DNA of 64,000 nucleotides from an uncultured Alphaproteobacteria bacterium (GCA_949156565.1 CASCZI010000002.1:36611-100610); one strand, 5' to 3'; numbered from the stretch's first letter, positions 52,762 through 61,029 are shown. Program-made: numbers and translations. The notes: generated by a model from the sequence alone, not told the origin.

Positions 52762-54135
52762 TTACCCCAGTTTACGCAGAGAAATCTTTTCCCCATCGAC
52801 AACAACGATAATCCCCGTATCCAGACCAAAGTGCTTGGCCACAGCTTCGACATCACGCGCGTCAAACATGGCCGCATCGCACACCGGATATACCCCGCGT
52901 GACAATGCCAATTGGTTTGCCACAACATCCTGGGCGGCAACGGCATAAACCGGCACGTCGGGACGACGACATGAAATCCACGTGGCGGCATTGGTGTTGG
53001 ACGCAAAAACCACAATGGCATCGGCACGATTTAATTCTGCCATCAACGTTACCGACAATGCCCAATCATTGATCGGCAAATCTTCAACATCGGACCAGTC
53101 TTGGGCGTTTTCGATCGAATCCTGGTCGGCGTTCTTTAAAATCTTGGCCATAGTTTCCACAACAAAGGCTGGATTGGCACTCATCGTGGTTTCTTCGGAC
53201 GTCATCGTCGCATCCACATGCAAATAGGCCGCCGTCGCAATATCAGAGATTTCTGCACGCGTTGGGAAATCACTGTCCACCATGGATCCCAACATTTGCG
53301 TCGCCATAATGACCGGCTTGTTATGTTCACGGCACAAACGCACAATGCGACGTGAAATGGCCGGCACTTTTTCAAACGGCACTTCGACCGCCAAATCGCC
53401 ACGTGCAATCATAATCCCATCGGCAACATCAACAATTTCCTCGATTTTTTCAACCGCCTGGGGGCGTTCGATTTTGGCAATGATTTTAACCGGATGCGAT
53501 GTACGCGCGGTGATAAATTCACGGGTTTCAACGACATCTTCGGGTTTTTGTACAAACGAAATCGCGACATAGTCGGGATTTTTGGTTAATGCATATTCCA
53601 AATCTGCGCGATCTTTGGCCGTCAAGACGGACGTTGCCACTTCGGTATCAGGTAAATTAAACCCACGCCGATCCCAAATTTGGGTACCACGCACAACAAT
53701 GGTTTCAATACTGTCGGCATTGACCTGTTCCACCTTCATTTCAATCTTGCCGTCATTTAACAGAATACGATCACCCACCTTTAATGAATGAATAACGTCC
53801 ATATCCGGCAATTGCACACGGGACGAATTACCCGGTGTCGGATCAGAATCAAAAACAAATTTTTGCCCCGGAACAATGGGAAATTTATCTTCTGTTTCAA
53901 ATTTTCCAATACGATGCTTGGGGCCCTGTAAATCGACCAGAACCGCGATCGGCGTTTTTGTTTCGGCCGAAACTTCACGAATAAAATCTATTTTTTGCCC
54001 CTGGGTTTCGCCGGTATCATGACTAAAATTTAAACGGCAAACATTAACCCCGGCCGCAATCATTTTGGCCAACATTTCTTTGGATCCATTGTTGTTCGGA
54101 CCAATTGAAGACGTGATTTTTGTAAATTTTTTCAT
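52762..54135 (-). CDS. pyk: Pyruvate kinase
   Basis: Glycolytic enzyme converting phosphoenolpyruvate and ADP to pyruvate and ATP. The 457 residues align over the whole family: ITSSIGPNNNGSKEML, VCRLNFSHDTGETQ, VLVDLQGPKHRIGKF, and the active site VKIIAKIERPQAVEKIEEIV with its catalytic Lys, then VADGIMIARGDLAVEVPFEKV. Two usual motifs are altered: LQGPKHRIG (normally LQGPKIRxG) and the usual MLSGETA-type segment, here ATMTSEETTMSANP. The altered motif is near the C-domain interface rather than the catalytic lysine. Transcribed alone. Confidence 0.97.
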   Translation of the reverse strand: MKKFTKITSSIGPNNNGSKEMLAKMIAAGVNVCRLNFSHDTGETQGQKIDFIREVSAETKTPIAVLVDLQGPKHRIGKFETEDKFPIVPGQKFVFDSDPTPGNSSRVQLPDMDVIHSLKVGDRILLNDGKIEMKVEQVNADSIETIVVRGTQIWDRRGFNLPDTEVATSVLTAKDRADLEYALTKNPDYVAISFVQKPEDVVETREFITARTSHPVKIIAKIERPQAVEKIEEIVDVADGIMIARGDLAVEVPFEKVPAISRRIVRLCREHNKPVIMATQMLGSMVDSDFPTRAEISDIATAAYLHVDATMTSEETTMSANPAFVVETMAKILKNADQDSIENAQDWSDVEDLPINDWALSVTLMAELNRADAIVVFASNTNAATWISCRRPDVPVYAVAAQDVVANQLALSRGVYPVCDAAMFDARDVEAVAKHFGLDTGIIVVVDGEKISLRKLG

Positions 54136-54206
54136 TTTTGTTTCCTTGATTTTTGCGTTTATTCATATATCATAGAATTTCGAAAGATACAAGGAGAAAT
54201 CACACC

Positions 54207-54458
54207 ATGATGAAAAATCCCAATCACGGCGCCATTAATAATGAACAATTGTTGACGATTATTCAACGGATTGAAAAATTAAACGAAGATTCTGCCGCCA
54301 TTGCTGCGGATATCAAAGAAATTTTTAGCGAGGCGAAGTCTGCCGGATACGATCCAAAATACATTCGCCAGATGATCCGGTTGCGTAAACTGGACCCGGA
54401 TGAATTGGACGAAGCGGATGAATTAACCAAAATGTATCGAGATGCATTGGGGATATAA
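54207..54458 (+). CDS. gapR: GapR-family DNA-binding protein (DUF2312)
   Basis: Nucleoid-associated protein; Caulobacter GapR binds overtwisted, AT-rich DNA ahead of replication forks and transcription. The 83 residues from ATG 54207 (AAGGAG upstream) include the hallmark coiled-coil NEQLLTIIQRIEKLNEDSAA, AADIKEIFSEAKSAGYDPKY and IRQMIRLRKLDPDELDEADE. The stop overlaps the next ATG (TAATG at 54456-54460). Confidence 0.93.
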   Translation: MMKNPNHGAINNEQLLTIIQRIEKLNEDSAAIAADIKEIFSEAKSAGYDPKYIRQMIRLRKLDPDELDEADELTKMYRDALGI

Positions 54459-54772
54459 TGAAAAAATTCACGCGACGCGTCGAAGATTTTGACTGTGCCC
54501 ATTGTGGGACACATGTTTCGGGCAACGGGTATACAAACCATTGCCCGAATTGTTTATGGTCGCGCCACGTGGATACAACACCGGGCGATCGGGCATCCAC
54601 ATGTGCCGGCATGATGCGTCCCATGGCGGCCGCACCGGATGGGGATGGATTCATTATCACCCACAGATGCGAAAAATGTGGCAAAACCATCCGCCAACAT
54701 ACGGCACCGACCGATAACACCGATGTTATCATCGCATTGATGCAAAATCCTGAATTTATTTATGGGAAATAA
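54458..54772 (+). CDS. RNHCP domain protein
   Basis: A 104-residue protein of the RNHCP family. It shows FDCAHCGTHVSGNGYTNHCP followed by NCLWSRHVDTTPGDRAS and a second cysteine pair HRCEKCGKT, four C-x-x-C-type ligands in total. The family is predicted to bind zinc and possibly RNA; no function has been shown. Translationally coupled to gapR. Confidence 0.85.
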   Translation: MKKFTRRVEDFDCAHCGTHVSGNGYTNHCPNCLWSRHVDTTPGDRASTCAGMMRPMAAAPDGDGFIITHRCEKCGKTIRQHTAPTDNTDVIIALMQNPEFIYGK

Positions 54773-54815
54773 TGACCTTGCCACACATGGACACATGTGA
54801 TAAAAATAAATTAAT

Positions 54816-55547
54816 ATGAAATCAGGGCCCCTGCGGCGTTTTTTTACCAATATTATTTGTGCCTTTATCTATAATCCAGATCGGCGCAAGAAATGGCGTG
54901 TGGTGTTAAATTCGCCGGTATTATCTTATTTGCGATTTATCCGTCGCGATCTGGGGATGCGCCCCAGACACATTCATCTGATGGTGGGCTTTCGGGCAAA
55001 AAACCTGCTGATTGCGGTCAATGATGCGTATATTTATAAATTTCCCTTGCGAAATCCAAATTACAAATCCCTTGCCCAGCGCGAGGTTCGAATTACAACC
55101 GCCCTGGGGCCGGTGTCCCCCATCCACATTCCAGATGTGCGGCTGTTAACCCATGGGGATATATTGGTTCGCCGATATGAATGGATCCGTGGGATGGGTA
55201 TACGCCAATTACCCCCGGATGACGCCGCGCGGTTGCACCCACAATTAATCCACCAAATCGCCCAATTTGTTTATTCAATTGGTATCGCCGATCCGGTGGA
55301 AATTCGCGATCTGAAACCGGCGGCTGATGCCACGCCCGCACGGGGATATGGATGGTATCATTGGGATGTGTTTGATAATTTCCTTATCGATCCTATCACG
55401 GGTGATATTACCGCCATGATCGATTGGGAAGATTGCAAGTTTGGTGATTTCGGAATCGAATTAACACGCAACCGACATCGGGATGTTTATCCTTTTATGG
55501 ATGCCGTATGGGCCGAATACAATCGCCTTTATGATATGGCCCATTAA
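54816..55547 (+). CDS. Kinase-fold protein (aminoglycoside phosphotransferase-like)
   Basis: A 243-residue protein with a protein-kinase/APH-like fold. The catalytic loop reads WYHWDVFDNFLIDP (H-x-D-x-x-x-x-N), and the metal-binding motif follows as AMIDWEDCKFGDF. An N-terminal lysine candidate is in NDAYIYKFPL. The N-terminus is basic and partly hydrophobic. Substrates in such families range from antibiotics to sugars and lipid A; none can be chosen here. It is 43 bp after the RNHCP gene, possibly in the same operon. Confidence 0.7.
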   Translation: MKSGPLRRFFTNIICAFIYNPDRRKKWRVVLNSPVLSYLRFIRRDLGMRPRHIHLMVGFRAKNLLIAVNDAYIYKFPLRNPNYKSLAQREVRITTALGPVSPIHIPDVRLLTHGDILVRRYEWIRGMGIRQLPPDDAARLHPQLIHQIAQFVYSIGIADPVEIRDLKPAADATPARGYGWYHWDVFDNFLIDPITGDITAMIDWEDCKFGDFGIELTRNRHRDVYPFMDAVWAEYNRLYDMAH

Positions 55548-55619
55548 CCCCGGGCCGCATCATCAATGGGGCAAATTTTTTAATGCAATGATTATAATCG
55601 CATGTTATGATGGGGTAAC

Positions 55620-55694
55620 GCTCCCATCGTCTAGCGGTCAGGACATCAGATTCTCATTCTGGCAACACGGGTTCGATTCCCGTTGGGAGTGCCA
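55620..55694 (+). tRNA. tRNA-Glu (anticodon CUC)
   Basis: A 75-nt tRNA with encoded CCA. The acceptor stem is GCTCCCA/TGGGAGT with one G-T pair and discriminator G. The anticodon loop TTCTCAT gives CUC, and the T-arm reads ACGGGTTCGATTCCCGT. Confidence 0.93.
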
Positions 55695-55699
55695 AAATT

Positions 55700-55731
55700 T
55701 AAACCGGCCTTTCATGCCGGTTTTAATTTTG
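55700..55731 (+). terminator. Terminator of tRNA-Glu
   Basis: AACCGGC pairs with GCCGGTT (55702-55723), followed by TTAATTTT. Confidence 0.8.
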
Positions 55732-55883
55732 TCGCACGACCCGGGGATCGAACCCGACGGGTTTGATCGCAAAGTTGGCGAAAACAAGCCACCGGCGCTG
55801 TTTAAGCCATACGCGCAGAAAGGGGCCCGCCGCATTATAAATGCGGTGGGAATTACATTCCCGCCCACGGTGCCATAAAATTT
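55732..55883 (+). repeat. Hairpin-rich insert downstream of tRNA-Glu with a tRNA-tail-like end
   Basis: About 150 bp with stem-loops GATC-AACCC/GGGTT-GATC (about 55751-55775), CCGCATT/AATGCGG (about 55831-55847) and GGGAA/TTCCC. Near 55870 it ends in ATTCCCG...GTGCCA and an AATTTAACCGGC terminator, echoing the end of tRNA-Glu and its terminator about 180 bp upstream, but imperfectly. No gene is supported; a decayed tRNA cannot be excluded. Confidence 0.4.
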
Positions 55884-55909
55884 AACCGGCAATCCGCCGG
55901 TTTTATTTT
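55884..55909 (+). terminator. Terminator-like hairpin
   Basis: AACCGGC/GCCGGTT stem followed by TTATTTTG, a near copy of the tRNA-Glu terminator. Confidence 0.65.
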
Positions 55910-56035
55910 GCCCCCTAAAATACTTGATAAAGTATATTTTGAATCAAAATATAATCAATCTAACAAAAAAAGGATAGTGAATATGAGCATAATCTTTATG
56001 GATGACGGCCCTGTCTGATAAAACAAAAAATACAA

Positions 56036-56064
56036 TCGACATTTAATCACACTATTTGTATAAT
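56036..56064 (+). promoter_or_regulatory. Promoter candidate for the M55 peptidase gene
   Basis: TCGACA at 56036-56041, a 17-nt spacer, and TATAAT at 56059-56064, 26 bp before the ATG. Confidence 0.6.
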
Positions 56065-56089
56065 GGCAATATATGTTAAGGATACACCT

Positions 56090-56920
56090 ATGAAACAATC
56101 GATTTATATTTCCACCGATATCGAAGGCGTCGCCTGGACCAGCGATTGGGACGAAGGCGATGATGATTGCCGGATATATCAGGTTTTTCGTACCATAATG
56201 ACCGTTGAATTGGCAACCCTGGCGGAATCTGTTGTCAAACCATCCAAAATTGTCCTGCGTGATGCCCACGGCAGTGGTAAAAACGTCCTGAAAAGAATGA
56301 TGCCCAAATATGTCCGTTTGATTCAGGGCTGGAATAAAGAACCCACCAACATGATGCGTGGCATAAATTATAAAAAGTATGATTTTGCCTGTCTGCACGG
56401 CTATCACGCGGCGGGCGACAGCGGGCTTTCACCCCTGGCACATACTTTTTCATCGGATTCGTTTGTGGCATTCACGCTGAACGGCAAACTGGTGGGTGAA
56501 ACAACGTTTGCGATTTATACCGCGGCCTATTTCGGGGTCCCGCTCGTTTATGTGTGCGGCGATTACGGCGCCGTGGCCGAGGCCCAATCCATAAACCCAC
56601 ACATCGTCGGAACAATCACCAAAAAATTTAATGGCCGGGATAAATTTATGTTGTCTGAAAAGGACGTCCTGGAAAAAATCAAATCTGATTTTATCCGGGC
56701 CCAAAACGTGTTTTATAAAAATAAAAAGAAGTTCAATATAAAACTGCCCGAACAATTTGTGTTGACCTTGCAGTATGTGGATAAAAATCAGGCCGCTTTG
56801 CATGCCGCCACGGTACCGGGCGTCAGACAAATTTCCCCGAACACATTGGAATATCAAACCAATGATTACTTGGACTTGCTGACCGTCATGCGATTGATGA
56901 AATTGAAAATACGTGCCTAA
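56090..56920 (+). CDS. M55 family D-aminopeptidase (DppA-like)
   Basis: A 276-residue zinc peptidase related to Bacillus DppA, which releases N-terminal D-amino acids. Metal-site residues line up: Asp and Glu in ISTDIEGVAW, His in LRDAHGSGKN, His in CLHGYHAAGDSG and Glu in VGETTFAIYTA. The C-terminal part (YGAVAEAQSINP, then VDKNQAALHAATVPGV) is typical. Start ATG 56090 has AAGGA seven bases upstream and a promoter just before. A role in using or recycling D-Ala-containing peptides is inference. Confidence 0.9.
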   Translation: MKQSIYISTDIEGVAWTSDWDEGDDDCRIYQVFRTIMTVELATLAESVVKPSKIVLRDAHGSGKNVLKRMMPKYVRLIQGWNKEPTNMMRGINYKKYDFACLHGYHAAGDSGLSPLAHTFSSDSFVAFTLNGKLVGETTFAIYTAAYFGVPLVYVCGDYGAVAEAQSINPHIVGTITKKFNGRDKFMLSEKDVLEKIKSDFIRAQNVFYKNKKKFNIKLPEQFVLTLQYVDKNQAALHAATVPGVRQISPNTLEYQTNDYLDLLTVMRLMKLKIRA

Positions 56921-56957
56921 TAAAAAAGCCCCTCATTCATGCTTTTTTTATTAGGTT
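56917..56957 (+). terminator. Bidirectional terminator
   Basis: CCTAATAAAAAAGC pairs with GCTTTTTTTATTAGG across 56917-56957. It separates the M55 gene from the convergent broken gene. Confidence 0.8.
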
Positions 56958-56982
56958 GCCCCCACTCAACATGTAGAAATCA

Positions 56983-57648
56983 TCATCTCAATTTGTCGTT
57001 CAAGATATCCAAAACATAGTTATTATATTTTGGCATAACGCATGGAAATCCGTTTTTATATAGACCAAGATACATTTTCAACATTCTGTTTATAACGCCT
57101 AAATTCAAATCGCCATACATATCGCCCAGGCGCAAATAAAATGAACCATCGTCATTACGATTAACATACAAACAATAATACGGATAAATTTCAAAAGGAT
57201 GACCGCCACTATACGCATGGCATTCATACCATTGATTAAAATCTTGAACAGAATTGGGATTTTCTATCGTTCCAAAATTCTCGTCTGCGCCCCCCCCACC
57301 CATTTGGTGGTATATTTATTATAGGCGGATATATTATCCAAATTCAAAACGGATTTATCAAATCCAGAAATCGCATATTTAACCGCGACAAAATAAATAT
57401 TTTTGGTCAAATTCGGTATAACTTGAATGCTTTTATATAAATTATCATTCAGAACATCTTTATCTTTAGGGGATATTCCTGAAAACAATTCCTTTTTTTC
57501 CTGCATTGTCCAAAATATTTCTTGGCGTCGTGTATTTATTCAAATCTTCCTTTAATCTAACAGAATCCAACGTTGGTTTTCCAAATAAACCGTTTAAATC
57601 CCCAAAGCTTTTCGGGACTTTGTTTGCATTTTTTAAAATTCGGGCCAT
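56983..57648 (-). pseudogene. Frame-disrupted gene with two homopolymer tracts (possible phase-variable gene)
   Basis: Three overlapping frames on the minus strand join into one protein of about 220 residues if two runs change length. Frame 1 starts at ATG 57648 (MARILKNANKVPKSFGDLNG) and reaches an A7 tract (T7 at 57493-57499). Loss of one A continues into KELFSGISPKDKDVLNDN. That frame reaches a G8 tract (C8 at 57290-57297), where gain of one G (or loss of two) continues into GADENFGTIENPNSVQDF and on to NNYVLDILNDKLR. The protein family is not recognised. It lies three bases after the ADP-ribosyltransferase-like gene, in an AT-rich patch. Confidence 0.65.
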
Positions 57649-57651
57649 CGT

Positions 57652-58101
57652 TCACATTTTATTTTTACCGGAATAATATGCCAATAAAAACGGTATATCA
57701 TAACAATAGCATTCCAATATGAACACCGGTTCAAAGCACGCAACTTCGCCATGATTTATATCTGAAACGGACCGTCCATTTATGACGCTATATAATGTTG
57801 AAGCCGGCAATTTCACTTTATATATATAAAATTGTTGCTGTGGATGTTTAAAAATACAATATTGAATATCGTCATTACAATCAACAACCGAATAAACTTC
57901 GCGTCTGGCATAGCGAAAGGCCATATCCAAATGGGGCGTTAAGAATATCGCAGGTTCATTTTTAACCGGAACTTTTACATCTTCGTATTTTCCAAAAAAC
58001 GACGGACAAATAAAATCCCCGACTTGTAATTTTGCCGGCGACCCATGATATAATGTAAAAATTTTTTCTTCTGATTCTAACACACGCAAAATATAACACA
58101 T
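57652..58101 (-). CDS. ADP-ribosyltransferase-like (Arr-like) protein
   Basis: About 149 residues from ATG 58101. The N-terminal FTLYHGSPAKLQVGDFICPS resembles Arr-type ADP-ribosyltransferases (Y-H-G-T/S, then G-D-x-I), and AIFLTPHLDMAFRYARREVY matches the following F-T-x-x-x-x-A-x-x-Y-A stretch; YIYKVKLPA is a later strand. NAD binding is inferred. The start is uncertain: a good promoter (TTGACA 58117-58112, 16-nt spacer, TATATT 58095-58090) overlaps it, so translation may begin slightly later. AT-rich; probably acquired together with the broken gene that follows. Confidence 0.55.
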   Translation of the reverse strand: MCYILRVLESEEKIFTLYHGSPAKLQVGDFICPSFFGKYEDVKVPVKNEPAIFLTPHLDMAFRYARREVYSVVDCNDDIQYCIFKHPQQQFYIYKVKLPASTLYSVINGRSVSDINHGEVACFEPVFILECYCYDIPFLLAYYSGKNKM

Positions 58102-58166
58102 AAACAAAATATGTCAACACAAATATGTGCCCAAGCATTCAAACCCTACTCCCCATTCAAAGAGTT

Positions 58167-58844
58167 TCATTCATATTTCTTCAGCAAATCTTTCCATGCC
58201 TGCGGGGCGTTCACTTCATCAAAATAGTCATTCAAAAACCGAACAACGGTTTGATGCTTTTTTTCTGCATATTTGCGCCCCGCTTCGGTCAGGCACATAT
58301 CGCGCAAATGGAATATTTTAACAAAACAGTGATTGACGCACGGATCGACCTTTGATGTTCTGTACGTCTGTGCATCCATCTCTTGCGGGAAACAATCCGG
58401 GTCAAAGAATGGTTGCCCCGACCCGGCACGATATTCAATACACCGCAACATCCCCGTGGCACCGGATGCATCGCACATATCTGCATCGGATACAATGGCA
58501 CCCTCCGTGCCGTATGCCGCAATCCCCTTTAACCGCTTGCTGTATCCAATAGTTTTGACAATATTGATACATTTTTCACAGAATTCGGCATCAAATCCAG
58601 AAGACGCGAGAATGCGTCTGGTGTTGGTCATCAAACGTTCTGATTCTTCACCAAATAGTTTGTAATCATCACAATCATGCAATAATGCCGCGGCCGCCAC
58701 CAACTCACGATTGGCCGACGGAATTTCATCACAAAATTTCATCGCCGTGTTATAAACGCGAAAGACATGCTTATCATCGTGTCCGTTGGAATTGGTTTTC
58801 AATAATTCAAACACCGCGTTTTTTATATATTCAATACCTGTCAT
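58167..58844 (-). CDS. HD domain phosphohydrolase (YedJ-like)
   Basis: A 225-residue metal-dependent phosphohydrolase. The HD signature is present: His in NGHDDKHVFRVYNTA, the His-Asp pair in AAALLHDCDDYKLFG, and a downstream Asp in IVSDADMCDASG. The order matches HD-domain nucleotidases and YedJ-like proteins. ATG 58844 is chosen because AAAGGG lies six bases upstream. Substrate unknown. Close to an island region, but of ordinary composition. Confidence 0.88.
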   Translation of the reverse strand: MTGIEYIKNAVFELLKTNSNGHDDKHVFRVYNTAMKFCDEIPSANRELVAAAALLHDCDDYKLFGEESERLMTNTRRILASSGFDAEFCEKCINIVKTIGYSKRLKGIAAYGTEGAIVSDADMCDASGATGMLRCIEYRAGSGQPFFDPDCFPQEMDAQTYRTSKVDPCVNHCFVKIFHLRDMCLTEAGRKYAEKKHQTVVRFLNDYFDEVNAPQAWKDLLKKYE

Positions 58845-59025
58845 GAATAACCCTTTCATATCGAATGGCATGTTAGCATAAAAATTTTACCTTTCTATGA
58901 TTATTTGAAAAAATTCAATTTATTGAATCATGCTTCTCACCTCGCGCATTCAAAAAGGGGGTGCAAATAAGAATTTCGCTTTGTACCCCTAAAATTATGG
59001 GCCGATGGGGACCACAATAAAAATA

Positions 59026-59053
59026 TTGCAATGGCCGGATTCTGTTTTATACT
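59026..59053 (+). promoter_or_regulatory. Promoter candidate for the 59097 gene
   Basis: TTGCAA at 59026-59031, a 16-nt spacer, and TATACT at 59048-59053. It supports the downstream ATG 59097 as the true start. Confidence 0.5.
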
Positions 59054-59096
59054 GCGGGGCAGCAGGGGGGGGCGAGAGTACAATAATCGTGTCGCC

Positions 59097-60170
59097 ATGT
59101 TGAACCTTTTTAAATCTTTGAACGCCACCCGCCAGATTGACTCCAATAATAGCGAATTTTGGGATTATTATAATTTATATCATATAACGTTTGATCTATG
59201 GGACGACGCGTTTGATCAGGGATTGCCGAACACTGTTTTTTCCTGTGACCACACCTGTCCCAATTATGCCGATACGCGGGACCTCCATTGGCATCAGGTC
59301 TGGCACTGCACGGGCGGCCAGTGGCCATTACGTGAATTTTTGGAACCCAACGCCTTGATGGCTGATCGATTGGACCAACATGCTGTCCCCTATCTCACCC
59401 GTAACAACATCGACTTTTCATGCATAACATCTTCGGAACATCCCCGCTTATACGGCGCCCCCGATTTACCCAACAGCGGCGATGTAATAATCTCGGCAAA
59501 ATTGTCGCGCTTGGCATGTTATGGTCTGTTCAACCAATTATTCATCCAACAGAACCGATATTCCTGGGATTCCCCGACAAAAACATATCGACGTCTGGTC
59601 GATGCCATTCCTGACAATGATAAAAAACTGTTTCTGTTGATTTATTTCATGAATCCACAGACACCGTTCCCCGACCTGAAAAAATTGATCCTTTGGGCAT
59701 CTCGCATCCGGGCGCGGCAGTCAAATCGCGAATGGGAAAAGCGGTTAAGTGGTATTATCTATAACATCTGTGCCAATAATCGCGATTTTTCAGAAATCCG
59801 AAATGCCGCCAAAGACACTTTATTTTATGAAATGGGACGCCCCGTCACACCATCGGGACAACCGGCCGCAAACTATTATAAAACACCGCTGTTGGATGCG
59901 GTTAACGGGGCACTGTGTCGTCTGGTTGATCAAATCAGCCATCCCCATGATGACACCGACGACACCAATAAACCCAGAAGGTTAAAGAAAAACGAGTTAT
60001 TGTGCCTGGTGAAAAACGAATTCGCCCGGGCGCGCATGGAATTGACCGATCGCGGTATACAACCCGAATTTTTATTCAGCCAAACCGATGTCCGTCAATT
60101 GAAAACAATGCTCAACCAAAACGAACGTCAATTTTTCACCCACTATTCAAAATTTGGGCTGTCAAAATAA
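59097..60170 (+). CDS. Orphan protein with N-terminal Cys/His cluster
   Basis: Not recognised. From ATG 59097 it encodes 357 residues. The promoter candidate lies upstream of this start and inside a longer frame from 59031. Residues about 50-75 hold a cluster of Cys and His (FSCDHTCPNYADTRDLHWHQ, then VWHCTGG) that could bind a metal. The middle is helical (LKKLILWASRIRARQSNREW). The C-terminal third is basic (RRLKKNELLCLVKNEFARAR). No signal peptide or membrane segment. Monocistronic. Confidence 0.55.
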   Translation: MLNLFKSLNATRQIDSNNSEFWDYYNLYHITFDLWDDAFDQGLPNTVFSCDHTCPNYADTRDLHWHQVWHCTGGQWPLREFLEPNALMADRLDQHAVPYLTRNNIDFSCITSSEHPRLYGAPDLPNSGDVIISAKLSRLACYGLFNQLFIQQNRYSWDSPTKTYRRLVDAIPDNDKKLFLLIYFMNPQTPFPDLKKLILWASRIRARQSNREWEKRLSGIIYNICANNRDFSEIRNAAKDTLFYEMGRPVTPSGQPAANYYKTPLLDAVNGALCRLVDQISHPHDDTDDTNKPRRLKKNELLCLVKNEFARARMELTDRGIQPEFLFSQTDVRQLKTMLNQNERQFFTHYSKFGLSK

Positions 60171-60432
60171 TTTAACCCAACGCGCGGGTTTGTCGCGCAC
60201 GGATTCCCTTGTCGCGGGGCGACAGCGGGGGCATTCGTGACGGCTCGATTGCGCTGACGCTTATCTCACCTACTCATAGTCGAACCATGTGGTCCTGTCT
60301 CCGTCAAACCCAAGACCAATAATTAAACCGGCACAGTGCCGGTTGAATTATTGGTTGTACCTGACTAGCAATTTACGAACCGATTTAATAAAAATTGGAG
60401 ATGATATTCAGAACACAAAAGCCCAATTAGAA
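60171..60432. repeat. Intergenic repeat region with a long hairpin
   Basis: Non-coding. An 18-bp hairpin with one mismatch lies at 60316-60354 (CCAATAATT...AATTATTGG outer arms, AACCGGCA/TGCCGGTT inner). The stretch 60233-60287 has the same length and the same ends (ATTCGT...ACTCATAGTCGAACC) as part of the tRNA-Trp insert at 38779-38833. No gene supported. Confidence 0.55.
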
Positions 60433-61011
60433 TTATCGGACGTGCGCTTTCAGTATTTGCCATAATTCAGGAAATTTTGTAATTTCACTTGCGCTGAAAT
60501 GGTTGCGGTTTGTAAATTTGTGTACGTGCATTGTAGGCCATAATTTTTCCAGTTTTTCACAACTTTTTAAAATTAAATCGCCATAATGGTCATCTGTGGA
60601 ATAAAACAAATCTATTCTATGGGCGCGCTGGGGAATGTTTACGTCTGGTTCAAATTTGTTAAAATATGTCTGGAAGAGATGAAATGGATCAATCCAAGGC
60701 GATACCAGAACCAGGTGTGCGATTTTAATTTGCGGATTATCGGTCAGATATTTTACCAACATGCCACCACCGAACGAATGACCTATCAAGGCAGTATCTT
60801 TATTTATTGGCATGCGGTTCATTATATCGGCATCTGCTGAATAGTTGCGTGCCGGCAGATAGGAATTTGTAAAAGACGGACATTGTGTTGGAATGCCGGA
60901 TAGTATCAGTTTTTGTTGCAACCACGGATACCAAATTTCGGCACACATAGGTACAGTCATTTTATCAAACGCTTCTTTTGTTTTTATACCGTGACAGATA
61001 ACTGCATTCAT
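60433..61011 (-). CDS. Alpha/beta hydrolase (RBBP9/YdeN-like serine hydrolase)
   Basis: A 192-residue serine hydrolase. The nucleophile elbow is GHSFGGGMLVKYL (Ser in G-x-S-x-G). The acid is probably in FYSTDDHYGDL and the histidine in FTNRNHFSASE near the end. Size and layout match RBBP9/YdeN-type hydrolases, whose substrates are mostly unknown. It is convergent with the 59097 gene. Confidence 0.85.
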   Translation of the reverse strand: MNAVICHGIKTKEAFDKMTVPMCAEIWYPWLQQKLILSGIPTQCPSFTNSYLPARNYSADADIMNRMPINKDTALIGHSFGGGMLVKYLTDNPQIKIAHLVLVSPWIDPFHLFQTYFNKFEPDVNIPQRAHRIDLFYSTDDHYGDLILKSCEKLEKLWPTMHVHKFTNRNHFSASEITKFPELWQILKAHVR

Positions 61012-61029
61012 TTTTATTTCCTTTTAACA

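Noticed and set aside
55733..55770. T-arm-like GGGTTCGATCCCC on the minus strand after tRNA-Glu, suggesting a second tRNA
   Set aside because: No matching acceptor or anticodon arms can be drawn and no CCA follows, so a tRNA call is not supported.
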